Below, one piece after another: positions 24,786-34,276 of a stretch of DNA of 64,000 nt. The translations under genes were made by a program, and so were the position numbers. The first letter of the stretch is position 1. Every line of letters starts with the position of its first letter. Below the pieces are notes generated by a model. The model was not told the origin of the DNA. It ran no database searches and saw only the letters and a list, made by a program, of their open reading frames with translations. The stretch comes from Peribacillus sp. FSL H8-0477 (GTDB taxonomy: Bacteria; Bacillota; Bacilli; Bacillales; DSM-1321). Location of the stretch: the NCBI RefSeq assembly GCF_038002765.1, contig NZ_JBBODE010000001.1, positions 2,170,001 through 2,234,000 of the forward strand, read 5' to 3'.

Positions 24786-25979
24786 CTACTTAGTCATGCC
24801 GGATTTTTGAACATCCTTTTTGCTTTGAATTTGCTCTTGTTTAGCATTTTTTTTGGCGTAATCAGAAATTAATTTATAATAGGCATTCGCCATCATCCAG
24901 ATGCTTTCTTTTTCGTCTTCAAAGAAGTCGATATTATAACCATCTAAGTTATTATTTAATTTCTTCAAATAATCCTTAAGTACAATGGCTCCTCCACCAA
25001 CAAAATAGCAGATTTCCGTTTGAGAATTCTTCTGCCAAACATTGCGAAGATGGCGGTATTCTTTCTTAGCCAGTTCACCTAAGATACGATCCGTAATATC
25101 ATGAACGCTTGTCCGGCTTCCGCGTACCATAATATGATTGCGGTCATTTTTCTTAGTAATTATGTCAACAACGTCTCGTCTGCTGTCCAATTCTACGCCA
25201 TGTTTACTGCGAATTTCTTCTCTAATAGATTCTAGTGCTTCTGCAACACCCAAATTAAATCCTTGTGCTTTATCATCATCCACTTTACGGTTTCGAATGA
25301 CCGCGATATCTGTCGAAAGACCACCAATATCTTGGATGAGGATTTGTTTATCGATTAAATCTCTATTAATAATGTTCAACTCATTATCCATAACTAAATT
25401 GATATAAGCAGCAAAACCTTCTGGGTACACTTTCACTTCATCAAATTTAATATTTACTTTAATTCCTTGGTATTTCGGTGTAACCAAGAACTCTACTTGA
25501 TGGACAGATCCTAGTAATCTTGAACGATAACCAACATCCTTGCCTTCTTTTACTTCTCTTAACGGTAAACCAGTACCAAGCGTGTAATTGGCATCTACTA
25601 CATTATTAGCCTTCTTAAAGTTTGATGCGTTTTCGTCTTTAACAGCATCAAGAGCAAGTGCAGCAAATAACATAATTAATGTTTGATCTTCCTCGGACTT
25701 ACTGCTGCCTGGATCCAATTCTGATGGATTATCACTCTTAGTAGCTAAATTTCCCACACGGTAAATCATATTGTTTTCTTGTAATGCTGGAGAGTGAACA
25801 CGAATATGAATTCCTTCAATTGGATCATTATCATTTAAATCTTCGATTCCGATTACCGGACGGTCTGCTATGTCTTGTGCAATAACATTAGGAATATATA
25901 ACTCTGAATCTAATTTCCCAAAAAGTGCTTTAATTGCATCATTACCTACATCAATTGCTGCGATTCTTGAATAACTCAT
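24786..25979 (-). CDS. parM: ParM/StbA-family actin-like ATPase
   Basis: 397 residues of the actin/Hsp70 ATPase fold. Phosphate 1 motif I-A-A-I-D-V-G-N-D-A-I-K is at residues 5-16, phosphate 2 motif I-Q-D-I-G-G-L-S-T-D-I-A near 225, and the adenosine motif Y-F-V-G-G-G-A-I-V-L near 335. Start M-S-Y-S-R at 25979 follows GGATGG by about eight bases; two earlier in-frame ATGs are less well placed. Relatives form ATP-driven filaments that push plasmids apart. Directly upstream lies an iteron array, and directly downstream a ParR-like gene, the order of a parC-parM-parR cassette. It stands among ordinary chromosomal genes, with no replication gene seen. Confidence 0.85.
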   Translation of the reverse strand: MSYSRIAAIDVGNDAIKALFGKLDSELYIPNVIAQDIADRPVIGIEDLNDNDPIEGIHIRVHSPALQENNMIYRVGNLATKSDNPSELDPGSSKSEEDQTLIMLFAALALDAVKDENASNFKKANNVVDANYTLGTGLPLREVKEGKDVGYRSRLLGSVHQVEFLVTPKYQGIKVNIKFDEVKVYPEGFAAYINLVMDNELNIINRDLIDKQILIQDIGGLSTDIAVIRNRKVDDDKAQGFNLGVAEALESIREEIRSKHGVELDSRRDVVDIITKKNDRNHIMVRGSRTSVHDITDRILGELAKKEYRHLRNVWQKNSQTEICYFVGGGAIVLKDYLKKLNNNLDGYNIDFFEDEKESIWMMANAYYKLISDYAKKNAKQEQIQSKKDVQKSGMTK

Positions 25980-26103
25980 TTTATTAACCATCCCTTTCTT
26001 ACCTACTATCTTCCATTTCATTTTATAGTAAATACAGATTAATACAAGAATTAATAGCTATTAAAATCACCTGGAAATCAGATGAACTAATTCCTAACAC
26101 TTG

Positions 26104-26242
26104 TGTACAAAATTGTAAACATGTATACATTTTTGTACACATCCCGTTATATCAACATGTATACACTTTTGTATACATGTACACACTTTTCGTATACATG
26201 TATACGTTTTTGTAAACATGTATACGTTTTTTGTATACATCC
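26104..26242. repeat. parC-like iteron array upstream of parM
   Basis: Repeated units resembling GTAWACATGTATACRYTTTT begin at 26115, 26135, 26152 (partial), 26171, 26192, 26212 and 26233 (partial), mostly 20-21 bases apart, after a half unit at 26104. Each core contains palindromic GTATACATGTATAC or a variant. It lies 125 bases upstream of the parM start. Such arrays bind ParR and often hold the promoter. Confidence 0.8.
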
Positions 26243-26381
26243 ATTTTTTTCTTATTTAGACATACGAAATCATTAATGATTTTCCTCTCGAAATTAAAAT
26301 TTAAAGAGTAATTGAACAAGATATGGGTATGGTAATAAATGGAGAATACGAAACGAATAAATGAACTGGAGGGACACATAT

Positions 26382-27911
26382 ATGACTAGCCAAAATGATC
26401 ATCTTCCAAAACAGCCAGAACCTTGTTGGAGGGACAACCTCCCCTTTCCAACGTTCCCTGCACTTGAAAAAAATTCCACAGCTGATGTAGCCATTGTAGG
26501 AGGAGGAATTACAGGAATTACGGCTGCCTACTTACTCGCAAATAAAGGTTTGTCAGTAACACTCATAGAAGCCAGTGACCTTTTAAATGGGACCACTGGG
26601 CATACCACAGCTAAAATAACCTCACAACACGGCCTAATTTACGATCAATTGATTAAGGACTTTGGTGAAGAAAAAGCAAAACTATATTATGAAGCAAATA
26701 ATGAAGCCATGCACTTTATACGGGACATCGTAAATACGCATGATATTGATTGTGATTTAACGACGGAGGATGCTTACGTTTACGCAGGGACGGACGAATA
26801 CATACCCAAAATCCAAGCGGAATTTACAGCTTATGAAAAGCTGGGAATACCATGTGAATATACTGAAAGTATTCCCTTCTCTATTCCGTGTAAGGCAGCC
26901 GTTGTTATGAAGAATCAATCACAATTTCATCCCCTTAAATATTTAACTGCACTGATTCCTACTTTGGTTGATGCCGGAATCAAGATTTATGAACATACTA
27001 CAGCTGCCAAAGTTGAAGAAGAGGGTTCTAAACAAGTAATTCATACGTCTTCTGGTCAGACCATTACATGTAAGTATGTATTGACTGCTTCCCATTACCC
27101 TTTTAATGACGAGATTGGTTTGTATTTTACCCGTATGCATCCAGAAAGGTCCTATGTATTAGGCATCAAAACAGCTGAAGAGTACCCAGGCGGAATGTAT
27201 CTCAGTGCTGATAGTCCTTCACGTTCTCTTCGGGACACCATAATTGATGGCGAACGCTTAATCCTCGTTGGCGGAGAAAGCCATAAAACCGGTCAAGGCA
27301 TTCCAACCATGGAGCATTATGAAGCCCTGCAAGCCTTTAGCCATCAATTTTTTAGTGTAACGGACATTCCTTATAGATGGTCAGCGCAGGATCTTATTAC
27401 CGTTGATAAGGTGCCTTATATTGGGGCAGCAACGAAGAACCATCCAACCATTTTGATTGCAACTGGATATGGAAAGTGGGGTATGACCAACGGAACTCTA
27501 GCTGCACAGATTCTAACGGATCGTATCTTAGACAAAGAAAATCGCTATGCCTCTCTATTTGATCCTTCCAGATTTGAAGCGAAAAGTCTTAAAAACTTTG
27601 TCACTGAAAATGCAAATGTCGCAAAGGAATTAATCAAAGGAAAATTATCGGTAAGTCCTCAAAGCTTGGAAGATTTGTCTATTGGAGAGGCAGCCATTAT
27701 ACGAGTTAATGGTGAAAAATCCGGCTGTTACCGAGATCAAACCGGTCAGCTTCATGTTGTGGATTCAACATGCACCCATCTAGGCTGTGAGGTAGCCTGG
27801 AACAGCGGAGATACAACTTGGGACTGCCCATGCCATGGATCTCGCTATTCTATTGATGGAACAGTGCTTGAGGGACCAGCTGTGATTCCTTTAAAAAAGG
27901 TAGATATTTAA
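26382..27911 (+). CDS. yhfW: FAD-dependent oxidoreductase with Rieske domain (YhfW-like)
   Basis: 509 residues. An N-terminal DAO-type FAD domain starts with A-D-V-A-I-V-G-G-G-I-T-G near residue 33 and ends with the A-T-G-Y-G-K-W-G-M-T-N-G FAD motif near 370. The C-terminal 90 residues form a Rieske domain with C-T-H-L-G-C and C-P-C-H-G-S, ligands for a [2Fe-2S] cluster. The arrangement matches B. subtilis YhfW. Substrate is unknown. ATG 26382 has GGAGGG nine bases upstream; an earlier ATG at 26361 has none. Confidence 0.9.
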   Translation: MTSQNDHLPKQPEPCWRDNLPFPTFPALEKNSTADVAIVGGGITGITAAYLLANKGLSVTLIEASDLLNGTTGHTTAKITSQHGLIYDQLIKDFGEEKAKLYYEANNEAMHFIRDIVNTHDIDCDLTTEDAYVYAGTDEYIPKIQAEFTAYEKLGIPCEYTESIPFSIPCKAAVVMKNQSQFHPLKYLTALIPTLVDAGIKIYEHTTAAKVEEEGSKQVIHTSSGQTITCKYVLTASHYPFNDEIGLYFTRMHPERSYVLGIKTAEEYPGGMYLSADSPSRSLRDTIIDGERLILVGGESHKTGQGIPTMEHYEALQAFSHQFFSVTDIPYRWSAQDLITVDKVPYIGAATKNHPTILIATGYGKWGMTNGTLAAQILTDRILDKENRYASLFDPSRFEAKSLKNFVTENANVAKELIKGKLSVSPQSLEDLSIGEAAIIRVNGEKSGCYRDQTGQLHVVDSTCTHLGCEVAWNSGDTTWDCPCHGSRYSIDGTVLEGPAVIPLKKVDI

Positions 27912-27950
27912 AAAGAAGCAAGGCCAAGTCGCCTTGCTTCTTTTCTTTTT
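27911..27950 (+). terminator. terminator of yhfW
   Basis: AAAAGAAGCAAGGC and GCCTTGCTTCTTTT arms with a six-base loop, then CTTTTT. Confidence 0.9.
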
Positions 27951-28018
27951 GTTGACATGTAAACAATTCCCAAGTCGTATAATAGATGGAGATGAACCAG
28001 AAAGGAAGGGTACATATT

Positions 28019-28693
28019 ATGACAAATGATTCTCGTGAAGATTGGCACGCTTTGAATGACCTGATTCGTTTAGAAAAGGATTATACATTACGTGTAAATG
28101 GAGAAGGAATTGTCCGAGCGTCTCCTGATCAAGCAACCATTTCTTTAGGTGTCCGAACAGAAAATATTGATCCTGCCTCTGCTCAGCAAGAAAATGCCCT
28201 TATCGTAGCTAATGTGCTGACGTCAATGACTTCACTAGGCATTCCCGATGATCATATTAAAACGACTGATTATCGAATAGAACCCCAATATGATTTCCAA
28301 GATGGAAAAGAGATTTTCAGGAATTATAAAGTTACCCACATGATTGATATCCTAACCAGCCAAATTGACCAAGTCGGTGTAATTGTTGATACAGCTGTTA
28401 AGAATGGTGCTAATTCCGTTTCAAACATACGTTTTTCATTGGCTAATCCTGAATTAGTTTACAATCAGGCGTTATCAATTTCACTAAGAAATGCTTATCA
28501 AAAAGCCTTGGCCATTACCCAAACCATCCGAACTACCCTAGCCCCTACTCCACTAAAAGTGGTTGAACTATCCGGAGAACCTCTGCCTGTTCTTTATCAA
28601 GCAAATGTCTTCAGTAAAGCAGCCGCCACCCCCATTCAACCGGGGGAATTAACTATATCGGCTAGAGTCCAAGTAGAGTATGAATATAAATAA
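28019..28693 (+). CDS. SIMPL (DUF541) domain protein
   Basis: 224 residues. The SIMPL-domain core is visible: L-R-V-N-G-E-G-I-V-R-A-S-P-D-Q-A-T-I-S-L-G-V near residue 20, then the helical S-A-Q-Q-E-N-A and I-K-T-T-D-Y-R-I-E-P-Q-Y. The C-terminal part ends L-T-I-S-A-R-V-Q-V-E-Y-E-Y. No signal peptide is present, unlike many family members, so it may stay in the cytoplasm. Biological role of the family is poorly defined. GGAAGGG lies eight bases before ATG 28019. It is a single gene convergent with purU. Confidence 0.8.
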   Translation: MTNDSREDWHALNDLIRLEKDYTLRVNGEGIVRASPDQATISLGVRTENIDPASAQQENALIVANVLTSMTSLGIPDDHIKTTDYRIEPQYDFQDGKEIFRNYKVTHMIDILTSQIDQVGVIVDTAVKNGANSVSNIRFSLANPELVYNQALSISLRNAYQKALAITQTIRTTLAPTPLKVVELSGEPLPVLYQANVFSKAAATPIQPGELTISARVQVEYEYK

Positions 28694-28695
28694 CA

Positions 28696-28728
28696 AACTC
28701 CAGCGCTAAACACGCTGGAGTTCTTTTT
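28696..28728. terminator. terminator between the SIMPL gene and purU
   Basis: AACTCCAGCG and CGCTGGAGTT arms, then CTTTTT on the plus strand. It overlaps the end of the convergent purU gene. Confidence 0.8.
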
Positions 28729-29626
28729 AAAAGACAACTGTTTTATTTTGATGAACAATTACACGATCTTCGACATGCCACTTAACAGCCCTAGCTAAAA
28801 CACGACGTTCGATTGAACGACCGATTTTCTTCATGTCTTCTGCATTATCACGGTGATCTACTCGATCAATATCTTGTTCTATAATTGGCCCTTCATCTAA
28901 ATCATTCGTTACATAATGAGAAGTCGCTCCAATCAGTTTCACACCTCGATCATATGCTCGTTCGTATGGGCGGGCTCCGATGAACGCCGGCAGGAAAGAA
29001 TGATGAATATTAATAATCCGATGCGGCAGGGCTGCAACGAAGTCAGGGGTTAAGATCTGCATATACCTTGCCAATACGATGAAATCCACTTCATAATCTG
29101 CCAATAGTTTTAACTGTGTTTTTTCCGATTCCTGTCTAATCTCTTTGTTCGCCGGAATATGGTAAAAAGGAATTTGAAGGGATTCGACAAGCTGGCGATT
29201 ATCCGCATGATTACTAATGACAAGAACAATATCAGCCATTAAATCACCGCTTTGCCATTCCCACAATAATTCAAGCAGACAATGAGGCTCTTTGGAGACA
29301 AAGATGGCCATTTTTTTCAGACTGCTTACCTTTGATAACGTCCATTCCATTTCAAATTGATCCGCAATTTCCGCAAAGGATGTCTTCATTTGCAAAACTT
29401 TGTTAGTCAAATCAGGACAATCAAACTCTATTCGAGTAAAGAATGTGCCGCCGTTAGGATTAATGGAATACTGGCTCAACTCAACAATGTTAGCATTGTA
29501 TTCTTTTAAAAAAGCGGTTACTGCAGCAACAATCCCAGGCTGGTCAGGACATTTGATCATTAAACGTCCCGTATTTACATGCTTTTCTATAAAATTATTT
29601 AGTTGATCCTTTACTCCCGAAGTCAT
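28727..29626 (-). CDS. purU: formyltetrahydrofolate deformylase
   Basis: 299 residues. An N-terminal ACT domain (M-I-K-C-P-D-Q-P-G-I-V-A-A-V-T-A-F-L) is followed by a formyl-transferase fold with H-S-F-L-P-A-F-I-G-A and the N-I-H-H region containing the catalytic His and, further on, G-A-T-S-H-Y-V-T-N-D-L-D-E-G-P-I-I-E-Q with the catalytic Asp. It hydrolyses 10-formyl-tetrahydrofolate to formate and tetrahydrofolate, balancing one-carbon units for purine synthesis. It is transcribed alone. The binding site GAGAGG is 12 bases upstream, a little far. Confidence 0.94.
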   Translation of the reverse strand: MTSGVKDQLNNFIEKHVNTGRLMIKCPDQPGIVAAVTAFLKEYNANIVELSQYSINPNGGTFFTRIEFDCPDLTNKVLQMKTSFAEIADQFEMEWTLSKVSSLKKMAIFVSKEPHCLLELLWEWQSGDLMADIVLVISNHADNRQLVESLQIPFYHIPANKEIRQESEKTQLKLLADYEVDFIVLARYMQILTPDFVAALPHRIINIHHSFLPAFIGARPYERAYDRGVKLIGATSHYVTNDLDEGPIIEQDIDRVDHRDNAEDMKKIGRSIERRVLARAVKWHVEDRVIVHQNKTVVF

Positions 29627-30074
29627 TTCAACAACTGCCTCTCATTTGTTTTTACTCATTATACTTCATTGCATCCATGATAAAAAATGAACCAATGTAA
29701 AACCTCACCTTTTCCATCATAATTCCACGATTATTCAATACTCCCGTTACCCCCCTCTTACGTTCTTCAATGACTTTTATCCTTCACTCATCTTCATAAC
29801 ATCAGCAGCCAAGAAATTCGATGATCGAATGAAAACAAAAGCAACCGTATAATTAATATCGTAAATCAAAAAACTGAGCACTTATATGCCCTCACAAACT
29901 AAAAAATAGACATCCACGGATCATTTGGTCTGTGGATTTTTTAACCTATTTTTCTAGTAAGAAATGGATTTACTATTATCATAAAATACTTTTTTTACTA
30001 ACTAAATGATTACTCAATTGTAAATATGGGTATGTAATTATCAGTCTAGTCGCGAAGGAGGTTACGTTTTTCGA
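29627..30074 (+). promoter_or_regulatory. 448-bp gap; probable leader of the amino-acid ABC operon
   Basis: No gene is visible. A hairpin with arms ATCCAC and GTGGAT at 29912-29937, then TTTTTT, could be an attenuator or terminator. No T-box, S-box or L-box core is found. The ribosome binding site GAAGGAGG stands at 30053-30060. Confidence 0.35.
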
Positions 30075-30854
30075 ATGAAGAAATCATTGATAACTATTTT
30101 ATCGACATTATTTATACTTGTTTTGCTTTCTGGCTGTGCTGAAAAAGAACAGCTTGAGGATGGAACCAAACTGATTCAGAAGGATCAATTCGTATTTGCA
30201 TCTTCTGGTGAGTTTAAACCATTCAGTTTTGTAAAAGATGACATGGAAGTCACAGGATTTGACGTTGAGGTTGGGAAAGCAGTCGCAGAAAAACTTGGCT
30301 TAGAACCCGTACCTAAACGAATCAAGTTCAAAGGAATCGTTGAAGGTGTTAAAACGGGACGGGCTGATGCAGCCGTGGCTAGTCATACGGTCAACCCGCA
30401 ACGAAGTAAGCATGTTTCCTTTACAACTCCTTATTATTATTCTGGTCCACAAATATTCGTCCGTCCTGATAGTAAGGTAAAAAATATAGAAGATCTTAAA
30501 GGAAAAGAAATCGCCGCTTCAAAAGGCTCTACGTATGCCGACACCGCCGCTGAATACTCAAAGAATATTAAGACCTATGACAGTGATATTACTGCACTGA
30601 AGGCCTTGAGTGAAGGCAGACACGATGCAGTAATCACCGATTTCGTTACAGGTAAGACAGCGATTAAAGCTGGATTTGACATCGTCGGTCGTCAACTGAT
30701 TGAACGAAGCGAGCAATCCATTGTTATCCCTCAAGACAATCCACAATTATTAAAACGCGTTAATACGGCTCTTGAGGAATTAAGACAAGATGGAACGCTT
30801 AAGAAGTTAAGTCAAAAGTACTTCGGAGAAGACATTACTACAAAACCTGAATAA
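30075..30854 (+). CDS. polar amino-acid ABC transporter, substrate-binding lipoprotein
   Basis: 259 residues. The N-terminal signal ends with lipobox L-L-S-G-C, so Cys21 is lipidated and the protein sits on the outer face of the membrane. The family 3 solute-binding fold shows F-K-P-F-S-F, T-G-F-D-V-E-V-G-K-A-V-A near residue 58 and the T-P-Y-Y-Y-S-G-P-Q hinge segment. It binds a polar amino acid, perhaps cystine, glutamine or arginine; the specificity cannot be read. It is followed by permease and ATPase genes of one operon. Confidence 0.9.
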   Translation: MKKSLITILSTLFILVLLSGCAEKEQLEDGTKLIQKDQFVFASSGEFKPFSFVKDDMEVTGFDVEVGKAVAEKLGLEPVPKRIKFKGIVEGVKTGRADAAVASHTVNPQRSKHVSFTTPYYYSGPQIFVRPDSKVKNIEDLKGKEIAASKGSTYADTAAEYSKNIKTYDSDITALKALSEGRHDAVITDFVTGKTAIKAGFDIVGRQLIERSEQSIVIPQDNPQLLKRVNTALEELRQDGTLKKLSQKYFGEDITTKPE

Positions 30855-30883
30855 GACGTTTAAACAGAAGGGGAGTTGTCCAT

Positions 30884-31549
30884 TTGCCTAGTTTGTCACA
30901 TTTTTTCGAAACATTCTTTGGAAAATCAAATGTATTCATAGACGCCATGCTCCTTACCCTGGAGCTCACTGTAGTTTCAATTGTTGTAGGGATTATCATC
31001 GGTCTGTTTTTTGCACTATTAAAAGTATCTAATATTAAAATTCTTGGGTATATTTCAGATATATATATTTACCTTGTCAGAGGTACCCCATTAATCGTTC
31101 AAATCTTTATCTTATATTTCGGAATCAGCAGCATCTTTTTACTGCCGGATTTTTGGGCAGCATCGCTCGCACTCGCCTTACACAATGGTGCTTATATTGC
31201 TGAAATTTTCCGTGGTACCATTCAATCTATTGAAAAAGGACAGCTTGAAGCCGGCCGCTCTCTTGGAATGAGCCCTGCTCTGACCTTGCGCCGTATAATT
31301 CTTCCACAAGCCTTCCGTCGTGCTCTTCCGCCGCTTGGCAACCAATTTATTATCGGACTAAAGGATTCATCTCTTGCCGCCTTTATCTCCATGGATGAAT
31401 TGTTTAATGTGGCTACCACACTCGGCTCTAATAACTTTGATGAAATGACCTACTTACTGATCGTTGCGGTATATTACTTAATTCTTGTCGCTATCTTAAC
31501 GATCATAGTTAACTTAATTGAAAAGAAATTATCCATAAGTGATCGATAG
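30884..31549 (+). CDS. polar amino-acid ABC transporter, permease
   Basis: 221 residues of the HisM/GlnP type with about five membrane segments. The EAA loop reads [22 protein letters not shown] near residue 125, the contact with the ATPase. [11 protein letters not shown] is near 60. The start is TTG at 30884, with GGGGAG eight bases upstream. It lies 29 bases after the binding-protein gene and 11 before the ATPase gene. A single permease presumably works as a homodimer. Confidence 0.92.
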   Translation: MPSLSHFFETFFGKSNVFIDAMLLTLELTVVSIVVGIIIGLFFALLKVSNIKILGYISDIYIYLVRGTPLIVQIFILYFGISSIFLLPDFWAASLALALHNGAYIAEIFRGTIQSIEKGQLEAGRSLGMSPALTLRRIILPQAFRRALPPLGNQFIIGLKDSSLAAFISMDELFNVATTLGSNNFDEMTYLLIVAVYYLILVAILTIIVNLIEKKLSISDR

Positions 31550-31560
31550 GAGGATATGTA

Positions 31561-32301
31561 ATGGAGAAAAGAGTCATGCTTCGCATCAGAAATTTAAATA
31601 AATCCTTTGGTGATTTACATGTCCTAAAGGATATCGATATGAAAGTACTTGAAAGCGATGTTGTTTGTCTGATTGGTTCAAGTGGTTCCGGTAAAAGCAC
31701 CCTGCTTCGCTGCTTAAACTTCCTTGAAAAAAGAGACAGTGGACAAATTTTAATTGAGGGTGAAGAAGTTAACCCAGAAACTCAGAATATAAATAAAGTC
31801 CGCGAAAAAGTCGGAATGGTCTTTCAACATTTCCACCTATTCCCCCACATGACTGTTATTGATAACATCATTGAGGCACCTGTTCATGTTAAAAAGGTTC
31901 CAAAAAAACAGGCACTTGCTGAAGCAAAAGAGCTTCTGCGTAAAGTAGGACTTGAAGATAAAGCAGATGTTTATCCAAGCAAGTTGTCCGGCGGTCAGAA
32001 ACAGCGGGTAGCTATCGCTCGTGCAATGGCCATGAAACCTGACGTTCTACTTTTTGATGAACCAACTTCTGCCCTAGATCCAGAGCTTGTTGGTGAAGTG
32101 TTATCCACCATGAAAGAGCTTGCTGAAGATGGGATGACGATGGTTGTCGTTACACATGAAATGAGTTTTGCTCGTGAAGTGAGTGATTGGATTATTTTCA
32201 TGCAAGAAGGACGCGTGATCGAAAGTGGTCCTCCGGAGGAATTCTTCACCAATCCAAAAGAAACGCGCACAAAAGATTTTTTACAAACAACTGTCTTTTA
32301 A
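31561..32301 (+). CDS. polar amino-acid ABC transporter, ATPase
   Basis: 246 residues. Walker A is G-S-S-G-S-G-K-S-T near residue 38, Q-loop V-F-Q-H-F-H-L-F-P, signature L-S-G-G-Q-K-Q-R and Walker [13 protein letters not shown], with the switch His in V-T-H-E-M. It belongs to the GlnQ/HisP class. AGGAGG stands seven bases before ATG. Last gene of the operon, followed by a terminator. Confidence 0.93.
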   Translation: MEKRVMLRIRNLNKSFGDLHVLKDIDMKVLESDVVCLIGSSGSGKSTLLRCLNFLEKRDSGQILIEGEEVNPETQNINKVREKVGMVFQHFHLFPHMTVIDNIIEAPVHVKKVPKKQALAEAKELLRKVGLEDKADVYPSKLSGGQKQRVAIARAMAMKPDVLLFDEPTSALDPELVGEVLSTMKELAEDGMTMVVVTHEMSFAREVSDWIIFMQEGRVIESGPPEEFFTNPKETRTKDFLQTTVF

Positions 32302-32302
32302 T

Positions 32303-32336
32303 AAAACCCGCATCCTAATAAGATGCGGGTTTTTCT
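32303..32336 (+). terminator. terminator of the amino-acid ABC operon
   Basis: AAAACCCGCATC and GATGCGGGTTTT arms with a loop of about seven bases. Confidence 0.9.
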
Positions 32337-32524
32337 ATGCCAAACAGTAAGTTATAAAGGTTGGTCTAGACAATGGATGCGAAAATCTGTCTAACACAAC
32401 GATTATTTGGTTATAAATGACCTAAGATATCGGCATTAAAGCCAACGGCATGGAAAAAAGTCTGTATTTATGGTATATTCACAGGTAAAATTACAAGTAG
32501 AATATTTAAGAAAGAGGTCTAATT

Positions 32525-34180
32525 ATGGAAAATAATTCTCCGAACTTTGTACGAACGATTATTAAAGAAGACCTTGAATCCGGCAAGCATAACCACATTA
32601 TTACCCGCTTCCCTCCAGAGCCAAATGGTTATTTGCATATCGGACATGCAAAAGCGATTATTCTTAATTTTGGTGTAGCCGATGAATTTAATGGAGAGAC
32701 TAATCTCCGTTTTGATGATACGAACCCAATTAAGGAAGATGTCGAGTATGTAAACTCCATTAAAGAAGATGTTGAATGGCTTGGTTATAAATGGGACAAC
32801 TTGTTCTTTGCATCGGATTATTTCGATGAGATGTATGAGAGAGCACTTTTACTGATCAAAAAAGGATTAGCCTACGTAGATGATCTAAGTGCAGATGAAA
32901 TTCGCGAATATCGCGGTACACTCACTGAACCAGGTAAAAACAGTCCTTACCGTGACCGCACTATGGTTGAAAATCTCGAGTTATTCGAAAAAATGCGCAA
33001 TGGTGATTTTAAAAACGGCGAAAAGGTGCTGCGTGCAAAAATTGATATGTCTTCCCCGAATATTAATTTACGTGATCCAGTTATCTACCGTATTTCTCAT
33101 ACAGAGCATCACAATACAGGTGATAAATGGTGTATCTATCCAATGTACGCCTTTGCTCACCCGCTTGAAGATGCTATTGAAGGAGTCACTCACTCCCTTT
33201 GCTCACTTGAATTCGAGGATCAACGTCCCCTTTATGATTGGATTGTCAAAAATTGTGAAATGAAGCACACTCCAAGGCAATATGAATTCGGCCGTTTGAA
33301 CTTAACCAATACGGTTATGAGTAAACGGAAGCTCCGCCAGTTGGTTGAAGAAGGATATGTTGACGGCTGGGATGATCCACGGATGCCGACTATTTCTGGG
33401 TTAAGACGCCGCGGTTATACACCAGAAGCGATTCGTAACTTCTGCCAAGAAATTGGGGTTTCTAAAGCATATGGTACGATTGATTCACAGATGCTTGACC
33501 ACTTTGTCCGTGAAGACTTGAAATTGAAGGCTCCACGTACTATGGGTGTTCTAAAACCACTTAAAGTCGTGATTACGAACTATCCAGAAGGTGAAGTAGA
33601 ATGGCTTGAAGCTGAAAACAATCCAGAAAATCCGGAAATGGGATCTAGACTAATTCCATTCTCTCGTGAAATTTACGTAGAGCAAGAAGATTTCATGGAG
33701 AATCCGCCCAAAAAATATTTCCGTCTCTTCCCAGGAAACGAAGTGCGTCTAAAGCATGCTTACTTCATTAAGTGTGAAGAAGTCATAAAAGATGACGAAG
33801 GAAATGTAATCGAACTTCATTGCACATACGATAAAGAAACAAAGAGCGGCAGTGGTTTTACGGGCCGTAAGGTAAAAGGTACGCTGCATTGGGTTGATGC
33901 TAATCATTCTATCCCTGCAGAGTTCCGCAATTACCAACCGTTAATCATGGATGAAAATCCGACTGAAGAAGAGGAAGAAAAAACGTTCCTAGAGCGTGTA
34001 AATCCACAATCGTTAGAAGTCATGAATGGGTTTGTAGAACCAAACATGAAGGAAGTTAATCCACAGGATAAGTTCCAATTCTTCCGTCACGGATACTATA
34101 ATGTTGACCCTAAAAACACTACAACAGACAAGCTGGTCTTCAACCAAATTGTCTCACTGAAAAGCTCATTCAAGCTATAA
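32525..34180 (+). CDS. glnS: glutaminyl-tRNA synthetase
   Basis: 551 residues, close to the length of E. coli GlnRS. The class I signature is [15 protein letters not shown] near residue 30-44, and the KMSKS loop is T-V-M-S-K-R-K-L near residue 265. The two beta-barrel anticodon-binding domains follow, with [11 protein letters not shown] and [15 protein letters not shown] ends the protein as in GlnRS. It charges tRNA-Gln directly with glutamine. B. subtilis has no GlnRS and uses GatCAB transamidation, so this gene is probably acquired. The ribosome binding site AAGAGG is seven bases upstream. Directly downstream is an insertion sequence. Confidence 0.95.
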   Translation: MENNSPNFVRTIIKEDLESGKHNHIITRFPPEPNGYLHIGHAKAIILNFGVADEFNGETNLRFDDTNPIKEDVEYVNSIKEDVEWLGYKWDNLFFASDYFDEMYERALLLIKKGLAYVDDLSADEIREYRGTLTEPGKNSPYRDRTMVENLELFEKMRNGDFKNGEKVLRAKIDMSSPNINLRDPVIYRISHTEHHNTGDKWCIYPMYAFAHPLEDAIEGVTHSLCSLEFEDQRPLYDWIVKNCEMKHTPRQYEFGRLNLTNTVMSKRKLRQLVEEGYVDGWDDPRMPTISGLRRRGYTPEAIRNFCQEIGVSKAYGTIDSQMLDHFVREDLKLKAPRTMGVLKPLKVVITNYPEGEVEWLEAENNPENPEMGSRLIPFSREIYVEQEDFMENPPKKYFRLFPGNEVRLKHAYFIKCEEVIKDDEGNVIELHCTYDKETKSGSGFTGRKVKGTLHWVDANHSIPAEFRNYQPLIMDENPTEEEEEKTFLERVNPQSLEVMNGFVEPNMKEVNPQDKFQFFRHGYYNVDPKNTTTDKLVFNQIVSLKSSFKL

Positions 34181-34218
34181 GAAGGTAAGAGGCTGGGACA
34201 TAACTAGCTTCAATTATC

Positions 34219-34256
34219 AAAAAAAGTGAAATGGATTAACTCCATTTCACTTTTTT
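34219..34256. terminator. terminator inside the left end of the IS
   Basis: AAAAAAGTGAAATGGA and TCCATTTCACTTTTTT arms, perfect, five-base loop; usable on both strands. It stops transcripts from glnS and from the transposase. Confidence 0.9.
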
Positions 34257-34276
34257 CGGTTTTCCTCTATGAAACC

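Noticed and set aside
24214..26242. Cell-shape or phage actin (MreB-type)
   Set aside because: Sequence around the phosphate and adenosine motifs and the iteron/adaptor context fit ParM/StbA and not MreB, and no phage genes adjoin.
29627..30074. T-box or S-box leader of the amino-acid ABC operon
   Set aside because: The T-box AGGGTGG and the S-box core are missing; only a weak hairpin is seen.
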